The notes: generated from the sequence alone by a model not told the origin. 64,000 bases of DNA from Vibrio tubiashii (GCF_028551255.1 NZ_CP117029.1:496001-560000), one strand, 5' to 3'; positions 44,627 through 53,945 are shown, numbered from the stretch's first letter. Program-made: numbers and translations.

Positions 44627-45940
44627 GTGAATCAGACTTTAAAACTAACAGATATTATTGCGGTAGGCTTTATGCTTTTCGCATTCTTTTTGGGTGCAGG
44701 TAACATTATTTTCCCACCTTTGGCTGGCCAATTAGCCGGAGAAAACTTAATTCCTGCTATGACAGGTTTTCTACTAACGGCAGTAGGTCTACCTCTTATT
44801 ACTATCGTTGCAATTGCGGTTGCTGGTGGTTCTTGGGAGCACTTAACCAAAGATTTGCCAAAGCGCGTGGCGATGACTATTGCGGTACTGATTTTTATCA
44901 TTATTGGTCCTGCATTTGCAGCGCCTCGTACAGGTCTTGTCGCTTACGAAATGGCAGTTAAGCCCTTCTTTATCGATGCGGCGCAAATGCATTTGACGGT
45001 TTTCTCTATCCTATTCTTTGTTGTTGCGATGTTTTTTGCCTGGTCTCAGGGCAAGTTGATCGATGTGATTGGTAAAATCCTGACTCCAGTTCTTTTCTTG
45101 GGATTGATTGTGCTTGCGGCTGCGGTATTTATTGATCCGCAAGGTGAAATGATCGCTGCGCAAGGAGAGTACCTGACGCATCCTCTACAAAAAGGTTTCC
45201 TTGAAGGCTACAACACCATGGATACTTTTGCCTCGCTGATGTTTGGTGGGCTTATCGTAGATGCACTGCGTAAAAAAGGTGTAGATGATCAAAAGGCGAC
45301 GGCGAAGTACCTGATTAGCGCAGCATTTGTCGCTGCAACGGGCTTAGTCTTTGTCTATGTATCACTGTTCTACCTAGGCGCAACTAGTGCCGCAGTAGCT
45401 GCTGGTGCTGACAACGGTGGTGCGATTCTTAGCCTGTACGTTCAGTCTCTATTTGGTCCATATGGTCAGATTGTGCTGTCTGTGATTGTACTGCTTGCAT
45501 GTTTGACCACGGCTATCGGTATTATCTCTGCTTGTTCTGATTACTTCAGTTCTATCACGCCAGTTTCTTACAAAGCATGGGTAGTGATCATTGGTGTTGC
45601 TTGTGCAACTGTGGCAAATGTTGGTCTATCACAGCTAATTTCTCTATCTGTGCCTGTGCTATTTGCACTATATCCAGTAGCGATTGCGCTAGTGGCACTG
45701 ACGTTTGTGCGCAAAAAGCTACCAAATCCACAAGTGGCTTATCGTGTGGTTATTTTGGTCTCATTACTGTTTGCACTGATTGATGCGGCAAAAGTTGCAG
45801 GTGTCGACGTATCAGCACTGAGCATGCTGCCGCTGTTTGATGTTGGTATGGGGTGGTTGATGCCAACGGCAGTTGCGATTGCATGTATGTTTTTTGTTGG
45901 TAAGTCAGAACAACAGTCGCTAACGGAAGAAGCTGCATAA
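44627..45940 (+). CDS. brnQ: branched-chain amino acid:cation symporter (LIVCS family)
   Basis: A 437-residue transporter with about twelve hydrophobic helices. The N-terminal signature (FAFFLGAGNIIFPPLAGQLA) is that of the BrnQ family. It takes up Leu, Ile and Val with Na+ or H+. Translation starts at a GTG preceded by AAAGGG. It is monocistronic, with an intrinsic terminator after the gene. Confidence 0.92.
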   Translation: MNQTLKLTDIIAVGFMLFAFFLGAGNIIFPPLAGQLAGENLIPAMTGFLLTAVGLPLITIVAIAVAGGSWEHLTKDLPKRVAMTIAVLIFIIIGPAFAAPRTGLVAYEMAVKPFFIDAAQMHLTVFSILFFVVAMFFAWSQGKLIDVIGKILTPVLFLGLIVLAAAVFIDPQGEMIAAQGEYLTHPLQKGFLEGYNTMDTFASLMFGGLIVDALRKKGVDDQKATAKYLISAAFVAATGLVFVYVSLFYLGATSAAVAAGADNGGAILSLYVQSLFGPYGQIVLSVIVLLACLTTAIGIISACSDYFSSITPVSYKAWVVIIGVACATVANVGLSQLISLSVPVLFALYPVAIALVALTFVRKKLPNPQVAYRVVILVSLLFALIDAAKVAGVDVSALSMLPLFDVGMGWLMPTAVAIACMFFVGKSEQQSLTEEAA

Positions 45941-45963
45941 TAAAGCAACTTTTTTGAATCAAA

Positions 45964-46003
45964 GATCCCCTGTTGCGTAAGGCGTGACAGGGGATTTTTT
46001 CTA
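45964..46003 (+). terminator. intrinsic terminator of brnQ
   Basis: ATCCCCTGT / ACAGGGGAT arms around a GC-rich loop, followed by TTTTTTCTATT. Confidence 0.85.
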
Positions 46004-46102
46004 TTCAAGCATTTTTATTCGCCAATAAAATATTCCTGTATCTTCGTCACATTTTTCAGTAGAATTCTCCGGTTAAATTCTACTCATAAATGTTGAGCAA
46101 AC

Positions 46103-47201
46103 ATGTTTGAAATCAATCCAATTAAAAACCGCCTAAAGGACGTGTCTGAGCGCACAAATGTCCTGAGGGGGTACCTTTGACTATGACGCCAAGCAAGAGC
46201 GTCTAGAAGAAGTCAACGCAGAACTAGAACAACCAGATGTATGGAACGAGCCAGAGCGCGCACAAGCTCTAGGTAAAGAACGTTCTTCACTAGAAGCGGT
46301 TGTTGAAACGATTGATCAACTTGAGCAAGGTGTTGAAGACGTTGAAGGTCTTTTAGAACTTGCTGTTGAAGAAGAAGATCAAGAAACCTTCGATGAAGTT
46401 GAACCAGAATTGGCTGAGCTTGAAGCTAAACTAGAAAAGCTTGAGTTCCGTCGTATGTTCTCTGGCGACCACGATGCTTCAGACTGTTATATCGATTTAC
46501 AGTCAGGCTCTGGTGGTACAGAAGCGCAAGACTGGACTTCAATGATGCTACGCATGTACTTGCGCTGGGCTGAAGCTAAAGGCTTTAAGACCGAAGTTAT
46601 CGAAGTGTCAGAAGGTGAAGTTGCGGGTCTGAAAGGTGCAACGGTTAAGATTTCTGGCGAGTACGCTTACGGTTGGTTGCGCACAGAGACTGGTGTTCAC
46701 CGTCTTGTTCGTAAATCGCCATTCGATTCAAGTGGCCGCCGTCATACATCGTTTGCTTCTGCGTTTATTTACCCAGAGATTGATGACAACATTCAGATCG
46801 ATATTAACCCTTCTGATCTACGTATCGACGTATACCGCGCTTCAGGTGCGGGTGGTCAGCACGTTAACACCACGGAATCAGCGGTTCGTATTACTCACGT
46901 TCCTACTAACACTGTGGTTCAATGTCAGAACGATCGCTCTCAACATAAGAACAAAGACCAAGCGATGAAGCAGCTCCGTGCGAAGCTTTTTGAACTAGAG
47001 ATTCAAAAGCAGAACGCAGAGAAGCAAGCGAACGAAGATGCGAAATCTGACATCGGTTGGGGTAGCCAAATCCGCTCTTACGTACTGGATGACTCGCGCA
47101 TCAAAGATCTACGTACCGGCGTTGAAAATCGCAACACTCAAGCGGTTCTAGATGGCGACCTAGACAAATTTATCGAAGCTAGCCTGAAATCAGGTCTATA
47201 A
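46103..47201 (+). CDS. prfB: peptide chain release factor 2, with programmed +1 frameshift
   Basis: RF2 of 365 residues, recognising UGA and UAA. The first 25 codons ([20 protein letters not shown] to LRGYL) end at an in-frame TGA (46178-46180). The slippery site is AGG GGG TAC CTT TGA C, where AGGGGG (46166-46171) is the internal Shine-Dalgarno. After the +1 shift at CTT, reading resumes with GAC at 46179 and continues to 47201. The SPF anticodon-like motif ([10 protein letters not shown]) and the GGQ motif ([12 protein letters not shown]) are present. The open frame visible from 46410 is only the C-terminal part. Confidence 0.96.
46166..46181 (+). promoter_or_regulatory. prfB programmed frameshift signal
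   Basis: AGGGGGTACCTTTGAC: a Shine-Dalgarno-like stretch, a 3-nt spacer, the slippery CTT codon and the in-frame TGA stop followed by C. When RF2 is scarce, the pause at TGA favours the +1 shift, giving autoregulation. Confidence 0.95.
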
Positions 47202-47252
47202 GCTTTTCACCGAAAAAACTATCGTTACTAACGAAAACAGGATACATCGAAA

Positions 47253-48770
47253 ATGACTGATGCTGTTCAAAACGAGAACGTACAAGAAGAGAACAAGTTA
47301 ATTGCTGAGCGCCGCGCTAAATTGGATCATATCCGTAAGAGCTGCAAAGCAAACGGCCACCCAAATGACTTCCGTCGTGAGCACCTAGCTGGCGATCTTC
47401 AAGCGGAATTCGGTGAAAAGACGAAGGAAGAGCTAGAAGAGCTTAACCATGTTGTAGCAATCGCTGGTCGTGTTATGGCTAAACGTGGTCCATTCCTAGC
47501 TATTCAAGAAACATCTGGCCGTATCCAAGCATACGCTGCAAAAGATGTTCAAAAAGAGCTGAAAGAGAAATACCAAGGCCTAGACATTGGTGACATCATC
47601 GGTGTTAAAGGTGCACTTCACAAATCAGGTAAAGGCGACCTTTACGTGAACATGGAGTCTTACGAGCTGCTAACTAAAGCACTTCGCCCACTTCCAGAGA
47701 AGTTCCATGGCCTGACTGACCAAGAAATGCGTTACCGTCAGCGTTACGTTGATCTAATCGTGAACGAAGATTCTCGCAACGCATTTATCGTGCGTTCTAA
47801 GCTAGTATCTTCAATCCGCAACTTCATGAGCTCGAAAGGCTACCTAGAAGTTGAAACGCCAATGATGCACGTGATCCCAGGTGGTGCAACGGCTCGTCCA
47901 TTCATCACTCACCACAACGCGCTAGACATCGACATGTACCTACGTGTTGCACCTGAGCTTTACCTCAAGCGCCTAGTAGTGGGTGGTTTTGACCGTGTAT
48001 TCGAGATCAACCGTAACTTCCGTAACGAAGGTTTATCTCCACGCCACAACCCAGAATTCACAATGATGGAATTCTACCAAGCGTACTCTGACTACAAAGA
48101 TCTGATGGATCTGACTGAAGAGATGCTAAGCACAGCAGCGATGGACGTTCTTGGTTCGACTTCTATGCCTTACGGTGACGAAACCGTTGAGTTCGGTGGT
48201 AAGTACGCTCGTATGAGCATGTTTGATGCGATCAAGCACTACAACCCTGAGCACGCTGAGATCCAAGCGCTAACAGAAGCAGACCTACAAGACCGTGACA
48301 AGATGGTAGCAATCGCGAAATCTGTACACGTAGAAGTAGAAACGTTCTGGACTTGTGGCCAGCTTCTAGAAGAGATCTTTGGTGAAACAGCTGAGCCTCA
48401 GCTTATTCAACCAACCTTCATCACTGGCTACCCAGCGGACATCTCTCCTCTAGCACGTCGTAGCGATGACAACCCGTTCTTCACTGACCGTTTTGAGTTC
48501 TTTATCGGTGGCCGTGAAGTTGCAAACGGCTTCTCTGAGCTGAACGATGCACAAGACCAAGACGAGCGTTTCAAAGCGCAAGTTAACGCCAAAGACGCAG
48601 GTGATGACGAAGCGATGTACTACGATGCAGACTACATCACTGCACTAGAGCACGGTCTACCGCCAACAGCAGGTCAAGGCATCGGTATCGACCGTCTAGC
48701 AATGCTGTTTACTAACACGCACACTATTCGTGACGTGATTCTGTTCCCAGCGATGCGCCCTCAAGCTTAA
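47253..48770 (+). CDS. lysS: lysyl-tRNA synthetase (class II)
   Basis: A 505-residue class IIb synthetase. An OB-fold anticodon-binding domain (about 60-175) is followed by the catalytic core. Motif 2 is [20 protein letters not shown] and motif 3 is [12 protein letters not shown]. It lies 51 nt downstream of prfB, the conserved prfB-lysS pair. A terminator follows. Confidence 0.96.
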   Translation: MTDAVQNENVQEENKLIAERRAKLDHIRKSCKANGHPNDFRREHLAGDLQAEFGEKTKEELEELNHVVAIAGRVMAKRGPFLAIQETSGRIQAYAAKDVQKELKEKYQGLDIGDIIGVKGALHKSGKGDLYVNMESYELLTKALRPLPEKFHGLTDQEMRYRQRYVDLIVNEDSRNAFIVRSKLVSSIRNFMSSKGYLEVETPMMHVIPGGATARPFITHHNALDIDMYLRVAPELYLKRLVVGGFDRVFEINRNFRNEGLSPRHNPEFTMMEFYQAYSDYKDLMDLTEEMLSTAAMDVLGSTSMPYGDETVEFGGKYARMSMFDAIKHYNPEHAEIQALTEADLQDRDKMVAIAKSVHVEVETFWTCGQLLEEIFGETAEPQLIQPTFITGYPADISPLARRSDDNPFFTDRFEFFIGGREVANGFSELNDAQDQDERFKAQVNAKDAGDDEAMYYDADYITALEHGLPPTAGQGIGIDRLAMLFTNTHTIRDVILFPAMRPQA

Positions 48771-48793
48771 GCTGTAGGCAAACAACATAATTT

Positions 48794-48822
48794 AAAAAGT
48801 CACCTTCGGGTGACTTTTTTGC
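48794..48822 (+). terminator. intrinsic terminator of lysS
   Basis: AAAAAGTCACC TTCG GGTGACTTTTTT: stem with a stable TTCG tetraloop and U-run, 24 nt after the stop codon. Confidence 0.92.
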
Positions 48823-48985
48823 GTTTAGTCACCTACAGCTAAAGTTGGTTTTTTCCTCTAGTATTGGTCTAACCAGTCAATCTCTTCACTGTTTGCTAAG
48901 CAATTGAGTTACTTAGCAAAGAAAGTTTTTTTCGAGTAGCTTCTCACAACGCATGGAAAAAGTGCGATTCCCCCGCTAGTCTTAT

Positions 48986-49044
48986 ATTTGAGACAGATTA
49001 TCTCTGTAAGTCTCTATAATGTAACCACATACAATTTTATGTGT
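48986..49044 (+). promoter_or_regulatory. vpsR promoter region
   Basis: A consensus TATAAT lies at 49015-49020. Overlapping the -35 position is a nested inverted repeat: GAGAC/GTCTC outside and ACAGA/TCTGT inside (about 48990-49014), a possible operator. Downstream CACATA/TATGTG (49026-49043) could form a hairpin in the first part of the mRNA. The remainder of the 321-bp gap shows nothing recognisable. Confidence 0.45.
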
Positions 49045-49091
49045 GTTTACGCGCACAGCATTTACATTATCAATAAAAAGGAACTAGCTTC

Positions 49092-50426
49092 ATGGGTAGT
49101 CAATTCCGGATGGATTCCGTTCCAGGTTCGTTGGTTGTAGTGGGAGGAACCTATGAGCCTTGGCTGTCAGTTTTAGAGCAAGTAGGTTGGAGATGTACTC
49201 AGTGTGGTGATTTACGCAAAGCCGATGCACTGTTTACTGAAACGGGCCCTTGTATCGGTATTGTTGATCTCAGCCATGATGAGTTCAGTCTCAATGGTAT
49301 TGCTAACTTGGTGAGTAAACACAAACAGGTACGCTGGTTAGCCTTCATTCGTGAGTCTCAATTAAGCTCAGATACTATTTGCCAATTTATCGTTAACTTC
49401 TGTATCGACTTTTTTACCGCTCCAATTCCTGATGCTCAGTTGCTCAGCACCATTGGTCACCAATTAGGCATGCTGAAACTTGAGAAAAAAGTTTGGCCAC
49501 ATTACGGCAATCAAAGTGACATGGGATTAATTGGTGACTCTATCCCTGTTAAGCGTCTACGTGATCAGATTAAGCGCATTGGTCCTACTGATGTCAGTAT
49601 CTTAATCTATGGAGAAAATGGCACAGGTAAAGAAACCGTTGCCCGTGCCGTCCATCGTACCTCTGCGCGAGCAAACAAAGAGTTTATCTCGGTTAACTGC
49701 CGCGCTATGTCGGAGCGTCGAATAGAGAGTGATTTATTCGGAATTAATCGTGATGATATGAGCGAGCCGTCAATTCTAGAGAGAGCGGATGGCGGTACGA
49801 TATTACTCAACGATATTCTCACCTTACCTCGTTCGCAGCAGTTTAATTTATTGCGTTTCCTCCAAGAGGGGATGGTAGACACTGCATCAGGTCGTAAGGA
49901 AGTGGATGTGCGCGTTTTAGCGGCGAACTCTGCAGATATTGAAAAAGCTTTGATTGATGGTGATTTTAACGAAGAGCTCTATCACTACATCAATGTGCTG
50001 CGTATTAATGTTCCGAGTCTAAAAGAACGTGCTGGGGATATCTCTATTCTTGCCCGTCACTTCTTGCAGGAATATTCAAAAGAGTACAATGCCCAAGCGC
50101 GCAGTTTTACTGAAGAAGCAGCACGTGCCATGACCCGTTATCATTGGCCTGGTAATGTCCGCGAACTGATGAATCAGATCAAGCGTATTGTGCTGATGTC
50201 AGATACCGTGATGCTTGACGAGCCACATCTAGATCTACCTAAGCGTAGTGATAGCCGCCGTAGCTTAAAGAGTATTCGTGAGCGTAGTGAAAGGGATGCC
50301 TTGTTGTTGGTGCTAGAGTCTCACTCTGGTCAGGTGTCGATGGCCGCAAAAGAGCTAGGTGTATCGCGTGCAACCATGTATCGATTGTTAAACAAACACA
50401 ACCTAATTTCAGACATACCTGCATAG
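49092..50426 (+). CDS. vpsR: biofilm master regulator VpsR (NtrC-like, c-di-GMP responsive)
   Basis: A 444-residue protein: receiver domain (1-120, Asp at 59 in GIVDLS), AAA+ domain (about 145-375, Walker A GENGTGKET) and C-terminal Fis-type HTH (GQVSMAAKELGVSRATMYRLL). The sigma-54 contact loop GAFTGA is replaced by GINRDD, and the Walker B box reads GGTILLND rather than the usual DE. This agrees with V. cholerae VpsR working with sigma-70 RNA polymerase and c-di-GMP. It activates polysaccharide and biofilm genes. It lies downstream of lysS, as in V. cholerae. Confidence 0.94.
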   Translation: MGSQFRMDSVPGSLVVVGGTYEPWLSVLEQVGWRCTQCGDLRKADALFTETGPCIGIVDLSHDEFSLNGIANLVSKHKQVRWLAFIRESQLSSDTICQFIVNFCIDFFTAPIPDAQLLSTIGHQLGMLKLEKKVWPHYGNQSDMGLIGDSIPVKRLRDQIKRIGPTDVSILIYGENGTGKETVARAVHRTSARANKEFISVNCRAMSERRIESDLFGINRDDMSEPSILERADGGTILLNDILTLPRSQQFNLLRFLQEGMVDTASGRKEVDVRVLAANSADIEKALIDGDFNEELYHYINVLRINVPSLKERAGDISILARHFLQEYSKEYNAQARSFTEEAARAMTRYHWPGNVRELMNQIKRIVLMSDTVMLDEPHLDLPKRSDSRRSLKSIRERSERDALLLVLESHSGQVSMAAKELGVSRATMYRLLNKHNLISDIPA

Positions 50427-50443
50427 CTGATTGATTTATAAAT

Positions 50444-50474
50444 AAAAAGCCGCGCTAGAGATAGCGCGGCTTTA
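50444..50474 (+). terminator. intrinsic terminator of vpsR
   Basis: AAGCCGCGCTA / TAGCGCGGCTT stem around a short GAGA-type loop, followed by TATTTAT. Confidence 0.85.
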
Positions 50475-50693
50475 TTTATATTACCGATATGATCTATTGC
50501 ACATGCAATATTCCTTGGCTGAATATCTTATAATCAAAAGCTCAAACCGGTTGTTTTTAGGTTAAAAATTTGTTTTGAAATTTTATGCAGAAAGGTGGTT
50601 GAAATATCACCTGATATGAATAGAATTTAACCATGAGCTAAGGCTCAAACCCATCAAAATATTTGGATTAATACATTAGCTAGGAGGCGCACA

Positions 50694-50813
50694 ATGAAAC
50701 ATTTCACTGTTCAATCATTTATCTGTGCGTCTGTCGATCAAACCATTCCCGCAATGGATGCTATTAAACGCAACACGTTTGTAGCCGATCGAAAACTAGA
50801 TAAAACCATGTAA
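50694..50813 (+). CDS. 39-residue small protein of unknown function
   Basis: The ORF MKHFTVQSFICASVDQTIPA continues for 19 codons to LDKTM and a stop. It has a consensus TAGGAGG ribosome-binding site 7 nt before ATG and no recognised domain. It is preceded by about 220 bp of AT-rich leader with small inverted repeats. A hairpin (50832-50861) separates it from the DUF1127 gene, and both could be on one transcript. Strong initiation signals make translation likely; function is unknown. Confidence 0.5.
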   Translation: MKHFTVQSFICASVDQTIPAMDAIKRNTFVADRKLDKTM

Positions 50814-50831
50814 TTAATCCGTATCCTTTTT

Positions 50832-50861
50832 TTAATTGGCTGCGGAAAAGCAGCGAATTAA
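50832..50861 (+). repeat. stem-loop between the 39-residue ORF and the DUF1127 gene
   Basis: TTAATT G GCTGC and GCAGC G AATTAA form an 11-bp stem with one G-G mismatch and a 6-nt loop. No U-tract follows, so read-through to the DUF1127 gene is expected. Confidence 0.5.
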
Positions 50862-50924
50862 AACATTCTTGATCTCATGATTCGTTGATCTTTTCCCAGC
50901 TTCAAATTCAACTGGAGAAAACTC

Positions 50925-51176
50925 ATGAGTCATTCTGTATACCTAAAACTTGCCACTCTTTTGGTCAAAGCGGATCTACGTCGAGAAGAGCGTGATTGGA
51001 AACGTAAACTACGTCGTAGTGCCTACGACTTACCTTGGAACAACGAGCATTTGCTACGTGATATCGGTCTTGAGCAAGATGGTCGTCCAATAGGATTTAC
51101 GGAACCAGATAGCGTCAAAGCCGAACGTCGTATTCGTCATCTTCGTCGTGTACTCAGTGCGCGAATACCAACGTAA
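50925..51176 (+). CDS. DUF1127 (YjiS-like) small basic protein
   Basis: An 83-residue Arg-rich protein with the DUF1127 core in the middle (LPWNNEHLLRDIGLEQDGRP). The N-terminal part is helical and basic (ADLRREERDWKRKLRRSAYD). Members in other bacteria have been connected with RNA turnover and phosphate or stress responses, but there is no agreed biochemical role. GGAG precedes the ATG. A GC-rich hairpin (51182-51204) follows. Confidence 0.8.
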   Translation: MSHSVYLKLATLLVKADLRREERDWKRKLRRSAYDLPWNNEHLLRDIGLEQDGRPIGFTEPDSVKAERRIRHLRRVLSARIPT

Positions 51177-51181
51177 TCTCA

Positions 51182-51204
51182 GGGGCAGGCGCTTCACCTG
51201 CCCC
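51182..51204. terminator. GC-rich hairpin between convergent genes
   Basis: GGGGCAGG / CCTGCCCC with a 7-nt loop, located between the DUF1127 gene and tas. It lacks a clear T-run on either side, so terminator function is only probable. Confidence 0.55.
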
Positions 51205-51224
51205 GCTATTTCTGCAACGACAGA

Positions 51225-52259
51225 TTATGGACAAGGATTGGAGTAAGTCGTCCCAATCTCTTGAATCCCTTGAAGCAACTCATCTGTTAATACGACATCT
51301 AAACTATCAATATTTGATTTAAGCTGTTCCAAGTTTGTCGCGCCAATGATGTTGGATGCGACAAACGGCCTTTGGTTAACAAATGCCAACGCCATTTGCG
51401 CCGGATCTAAACCGTGTTGCCTTGCGAGATCGACGTACGCTTGTGTCGCTTGTTCTCCTTGAGGAGTAAAGTAACGAACAAATCGTTCAAATAGAGAGCA
51501 TCGAGCTCCTTCCGGACGGGCTCCATTTAGGTATTTACCACTTAGACAGCCAAACGCGAGTGGAGAATAAGCAAGCAGCTGAACGCCTTCATAGTGGCTT
51601 ATTTCAGACAAACCCACTTCAAAACTTCGATTGAGTAAGTTGTAAGGGTTTTGAATCGAGACAATTCTTGGTAGTTCGTGCTTTTCCGCTAAGCGAAGCA
51701 GAGTCATTACACCCCACGGCGTCTCATTGGAAACACCGATATAGCGGACTTTTCCTGCTTTAATTAGCTCAGCGAGCGCTTCGAGCGTTTCAATTAAAGT
51801 CACCTCTTCCTGAGCGTCAGGGTAGGGGTAGTTCAGTTGACCGAAACAGTTGGTTTGCCTCTGCGGCCAATGCAGTTGGTAAAGATCAACATAATCGGTC
51901 TGCAACCGTTTCAGGCTATCATCAATCGCAAGATGGATATTTTTCCGATCTAAACTCATGTTTTCGCGGATATAAGGGATGTTTCTTGGACCCGCAACCT
52001 TGGTGGCTAACACCACTTTTTCTCGCTTACCTGATTTGGTAAGCCAGTTTCCAATGTACTGCTCGGTTAATCCCTGAGTATTCGCTTTCGGCGGCACAGG
52101 GTACATTTCTGCGGTATCAATAAAATTCACACCGCGTTCAAGTGCGTAATCAAGCTGGCTAAAAGCTTCTTGCTCAGTATTTTGCTCACCAAACGTCATG
52201 GTGCCAAGACAGATCTTACTCACTTCCAAAGTGGAATGGGGTAACTTGTTGTATTGCAT
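51225..52259 (-). CDS. tas: NADP(H)-dependent aldo-keto reductase Tas
   Basis: A 344-residue (alpha/beta)8 aldo-keto reductase. The N-terminus MQYNKLPHSTLEVSKICLGT, the catalytic Tyr/Asp region (VNFIDTAEMYPVPPK) and the Lys in VLATKVAGP match E. coli Tas (346 residues). The cofactor site near the C-terminus (FVASNIIGATNLEQLKSN) is present. The physiological substrate is unknown; E. coli Tas can suppress tyrosine auxotrophy under starvation. It is monocistronic. Confidence 0.9.
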   Translation of the reverse strand: MQYNKLPHSTLEVSKICLGTMTFGEQNTEQEAFSQLDYALERGVNFIDTAEMYPVPPKANTQGLTEQYIGNWLTKSGKREKVVLATKVAGPRNIPYIRENMSLDRKNIHLAIDDSLKRLQTDYVDLYQLHWPQRQTNCFGQLNYPYPDAQEEVTLIETLEALAELIKAGKVRYIGVSNETPWGVMTLLRLAEKHELPRIVSIQNPYNLLNRSFEVGLSEISHYEGVQLLAYSPLAFGCLSGKYLNGARPEGARCSLFERFVRYFTPQGEQATQAYVDLARQHGLDPAQMALAFVNQRPFVASNIIGATNLEQLKSNIDSLDVVLTDELLQGIQEIGTTYSNPCP

Positions 52260-52387
52260 CGATCTTCCTTGTCGTTACGGGTATGTGATCCCACTATAGG
52301 GGATTTGAGTATGATTAGAAAAGAGCGAGGGGTAACAAATTCGCAAATTTTGCAAAGTTGGCTAATACTGATTATTGGAGGTGAGCT

Positions 52388-52699
52388 ATGCAAAAAAGTC
52401 AGTTAGATAAGTGGATTCATGGTCATCATAAAGACAGCTATCAGCCACCCAAGGTGTTTGTTATTGGTTGTTCAGACTTATCCCAGTATCTATTAGCCGT
52501 TGAATATAAGCACAAAATAGAGCCAATCAAGATTGATGATGAGCCCGTGCACTTCGACTCGCTAGAGCTAGTCAAAGAGGAGTTACTGAGGCTGGGTGTG
52601 GAACGAGCATACCTACGTTTACATAACGCTTATGATGAATGTGGAGCGAGTGACGGCCCTCTGTATCATGATGTGGAGCTATCGCTTACCACGCACTAA
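52388..52699 (+). CDS. conserved small protein of unknown function (possibly DUF6482)
   Basis: A 103-residue cytosolic protein ([20 protein letters not shown]) without signal peptide or membrane segment. The middle ([14 protein letters not shown]) and the C-terminal part ([13 protein letters not shown]) look like a compact alpha/beta domain; I associate it with DUF6482 only tentatively. It has a GGAGG site at proper spacing before the ATG. Its stop overlaps the convergent mutH by 4 bp. Confidence 0.7.
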   Translation: MQKSQLDKWIHGHHKDSYQPPKVFVIGCSDLSQYLLAVEYKHKIEPIKIDDEPVHFDSLELVKEELLRLGVERAYLRLHNAYDECGASDGPLYHDVELSLTTH

Positions 52700-53361
52700 A
52701 GATAATGGTTTTCCAAAATACGCGCTGTGAATTGAGTTCTTAAATAGAATCCTCTTGGCAGCGTTTTTATTGGTTTACCGCTTGCTCCATAGGCTTCGGT
52801 CAAAACTCGGCTGTTCGCCGCTTTAGGTCGTAGCTGCAAAACCTCGCCATGACGAGCGTTAATTTGCTCGACTTTCCCTAGTACGATGAGCTCCATCAGT
52901 TCTTCCCAGTCAGCTTTAAGTTGTTGCTCTTCTTCGATGCTTGGCGACCAGATCAAAGGCGAACCGACGCAACGCTCCGCTAATGGGATCTCCCTTTCGC
53001 CTTCCACTGGAATCCACAACACTCTGGAAAGTTTATTGCGAACATGGCTTGTTTCCCAAGTGAGACCATGAACGCCAATTAGTGGTGCGACACAAACAAA
53101 GGTCGTTTCTAATGGTTTTCCTGAGTACCCAATTGGAATGGTTTTTAGCTCGATTCCGAGCTTCTCAAAATCTTGAGTCGGTTTACTGCCTGCCGTTGCC
53201 CCTAAGTGCCACTCTAATAGCTGTCCAACCCAGCCTTTATCACGACGAAGATCCGGTGGAACTTCGATCTCGGCTTCTTCTGCTAGATCGGCAAAGCTAA
53301 CACCTGCGATGCTTTTTGCTCGTTCAAGCAGTTCTTGTTCTGTGGTCGGTTCAGGCTTCAT
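52696..53361 (-). CDS. mutH: DNA mismatch repair endonuclease MutH
   Basis: A 221-residue type II restriction-like endonuclease that nicks the unmethylated strand at hemimethylated GATC sites when activated by MutS-MutL. The active-site D-x6-E-x-K triad is in [12 protein letters not shown]. Length is close to E. coli MutH (229). Upstream lies a 620-bp gap with six GATC sites, two of them within 95 bp of the start codon. Confidence 0.95.
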   Translation of the reverse strand: MKPEPTTEQELLERAKSIAGVSFADLAEEAEIEVPPDLRRDKGWVGQLLEWHLGATAGSKPTQDFEKLGIELKTIPIGYSGKPLETTFVCVAPLIGVHGLTWETSHVRNKLSRVLWIPVEGEREIPLAERCVGSPLIWSPSIEEEQQLKADWEELMELIVLGKVEQINARHGEVLQLRPKAANSRVLTEAYGASGKPIKTLPRGFYLRTQFTARILENHYL

Positions 53362-53375
53362 TGGTATTGCAACAG

Positions 53376-53945
53376 TGTGGAAAGTGGGCTCATTGTAACT
53401 CAGTGAACGAAAATTACGACTGTAGAGAGAATGATCGTTGTGAGTGAAAGATCATCAATTAAAAGGTTATCCACAGCTTGGTTAGAGAAACTTGCAAATT
53501 GGCGCGGGTATGTATGAATAAACAGGGGTTCGAAGGTGAAAAAACACTTGAAATTTTAGTCATATAGTTAGGTGTAACTTAAGTAGTGTGGATAAAATCA
53601 ACTATGGTTGATCTTTAACCGATCTGTGTTGGTGGATAGAAACGCTTCTATGATACAAACTAATTAATTTTGTTTTTGTTATAAGTTGTTGTTTTCATAG
53701 GGTGTAAATTTTCTTAGTTTGATCTTGTTACTGCACCAAAGTGTAGGTTGCTTAGCTATTGATCACTTTCACATTGATTCTTCACATAGTTATGCACAGA
53801 AAAGGTGAATAAATGTGGTCTATGTCTCACTGTGGTGTGAGTAACCTCGGATTTGATTAAAAGTTATCCATTGAAGGATGTGAAAGCAATATTTTCTGCC
53901 CTAGTCACACTAGTAAGTTTGCTCCTACTGGGGATATGTGGAAAA
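53376..53945. promoter_or_regulatory. DnaA-box and GATC cluster in the mutH-rppH gap
   Basis: This AT-rich 620-bp gap has four sequences fitting the DnaA-box consensus TTWTNCACA: 53467-53475 (TTATCCACA), 53587-53595 (TGTGGATAA, reverse), 53790-53798 (TTATGCACA) and 53937-53945 (TGTGGAAAA, reverse). Two one-mismatch copies lie at 53376 and 53778. GATC occurs at 53433, 53450, 53610, 53621, 53721 and 53761. By my estimate fewer than 0.1 such boxes are expected by chance. It may be a DnaA-titrating or DnaA-regulated locus. No ORF of note is present. Confidence 0.55.
53431..53455. repeat. inverted repeat with two GATC sites near the mutH start
   Basis: ATGATC (53431-53436) and GATCAT (53450-53455) are an inverted pair separated by 13 bp, 70-95 bp upstream of the mutH start. 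Both halves contain a Dam site, so hemimethylation could affect binding of a regulator. Confidence 0.4.

Noticed and set aside
46410..47201. RF2 as a 263-residue protein starting at 46410
   Set aside because: The frame joins upstream sequence through the programmed frameshift at 46175-46181; 46410 is internal to prfB.
53376..53945. oriC or crtS (chromosome II trigger site)
   Set aside because: No gidA/mioC or dnaA neighbourhood for oriC. From memory, crtS in V. cholerae lies elsewhere, near VC0765. DnaA boxes alone do not identify either.
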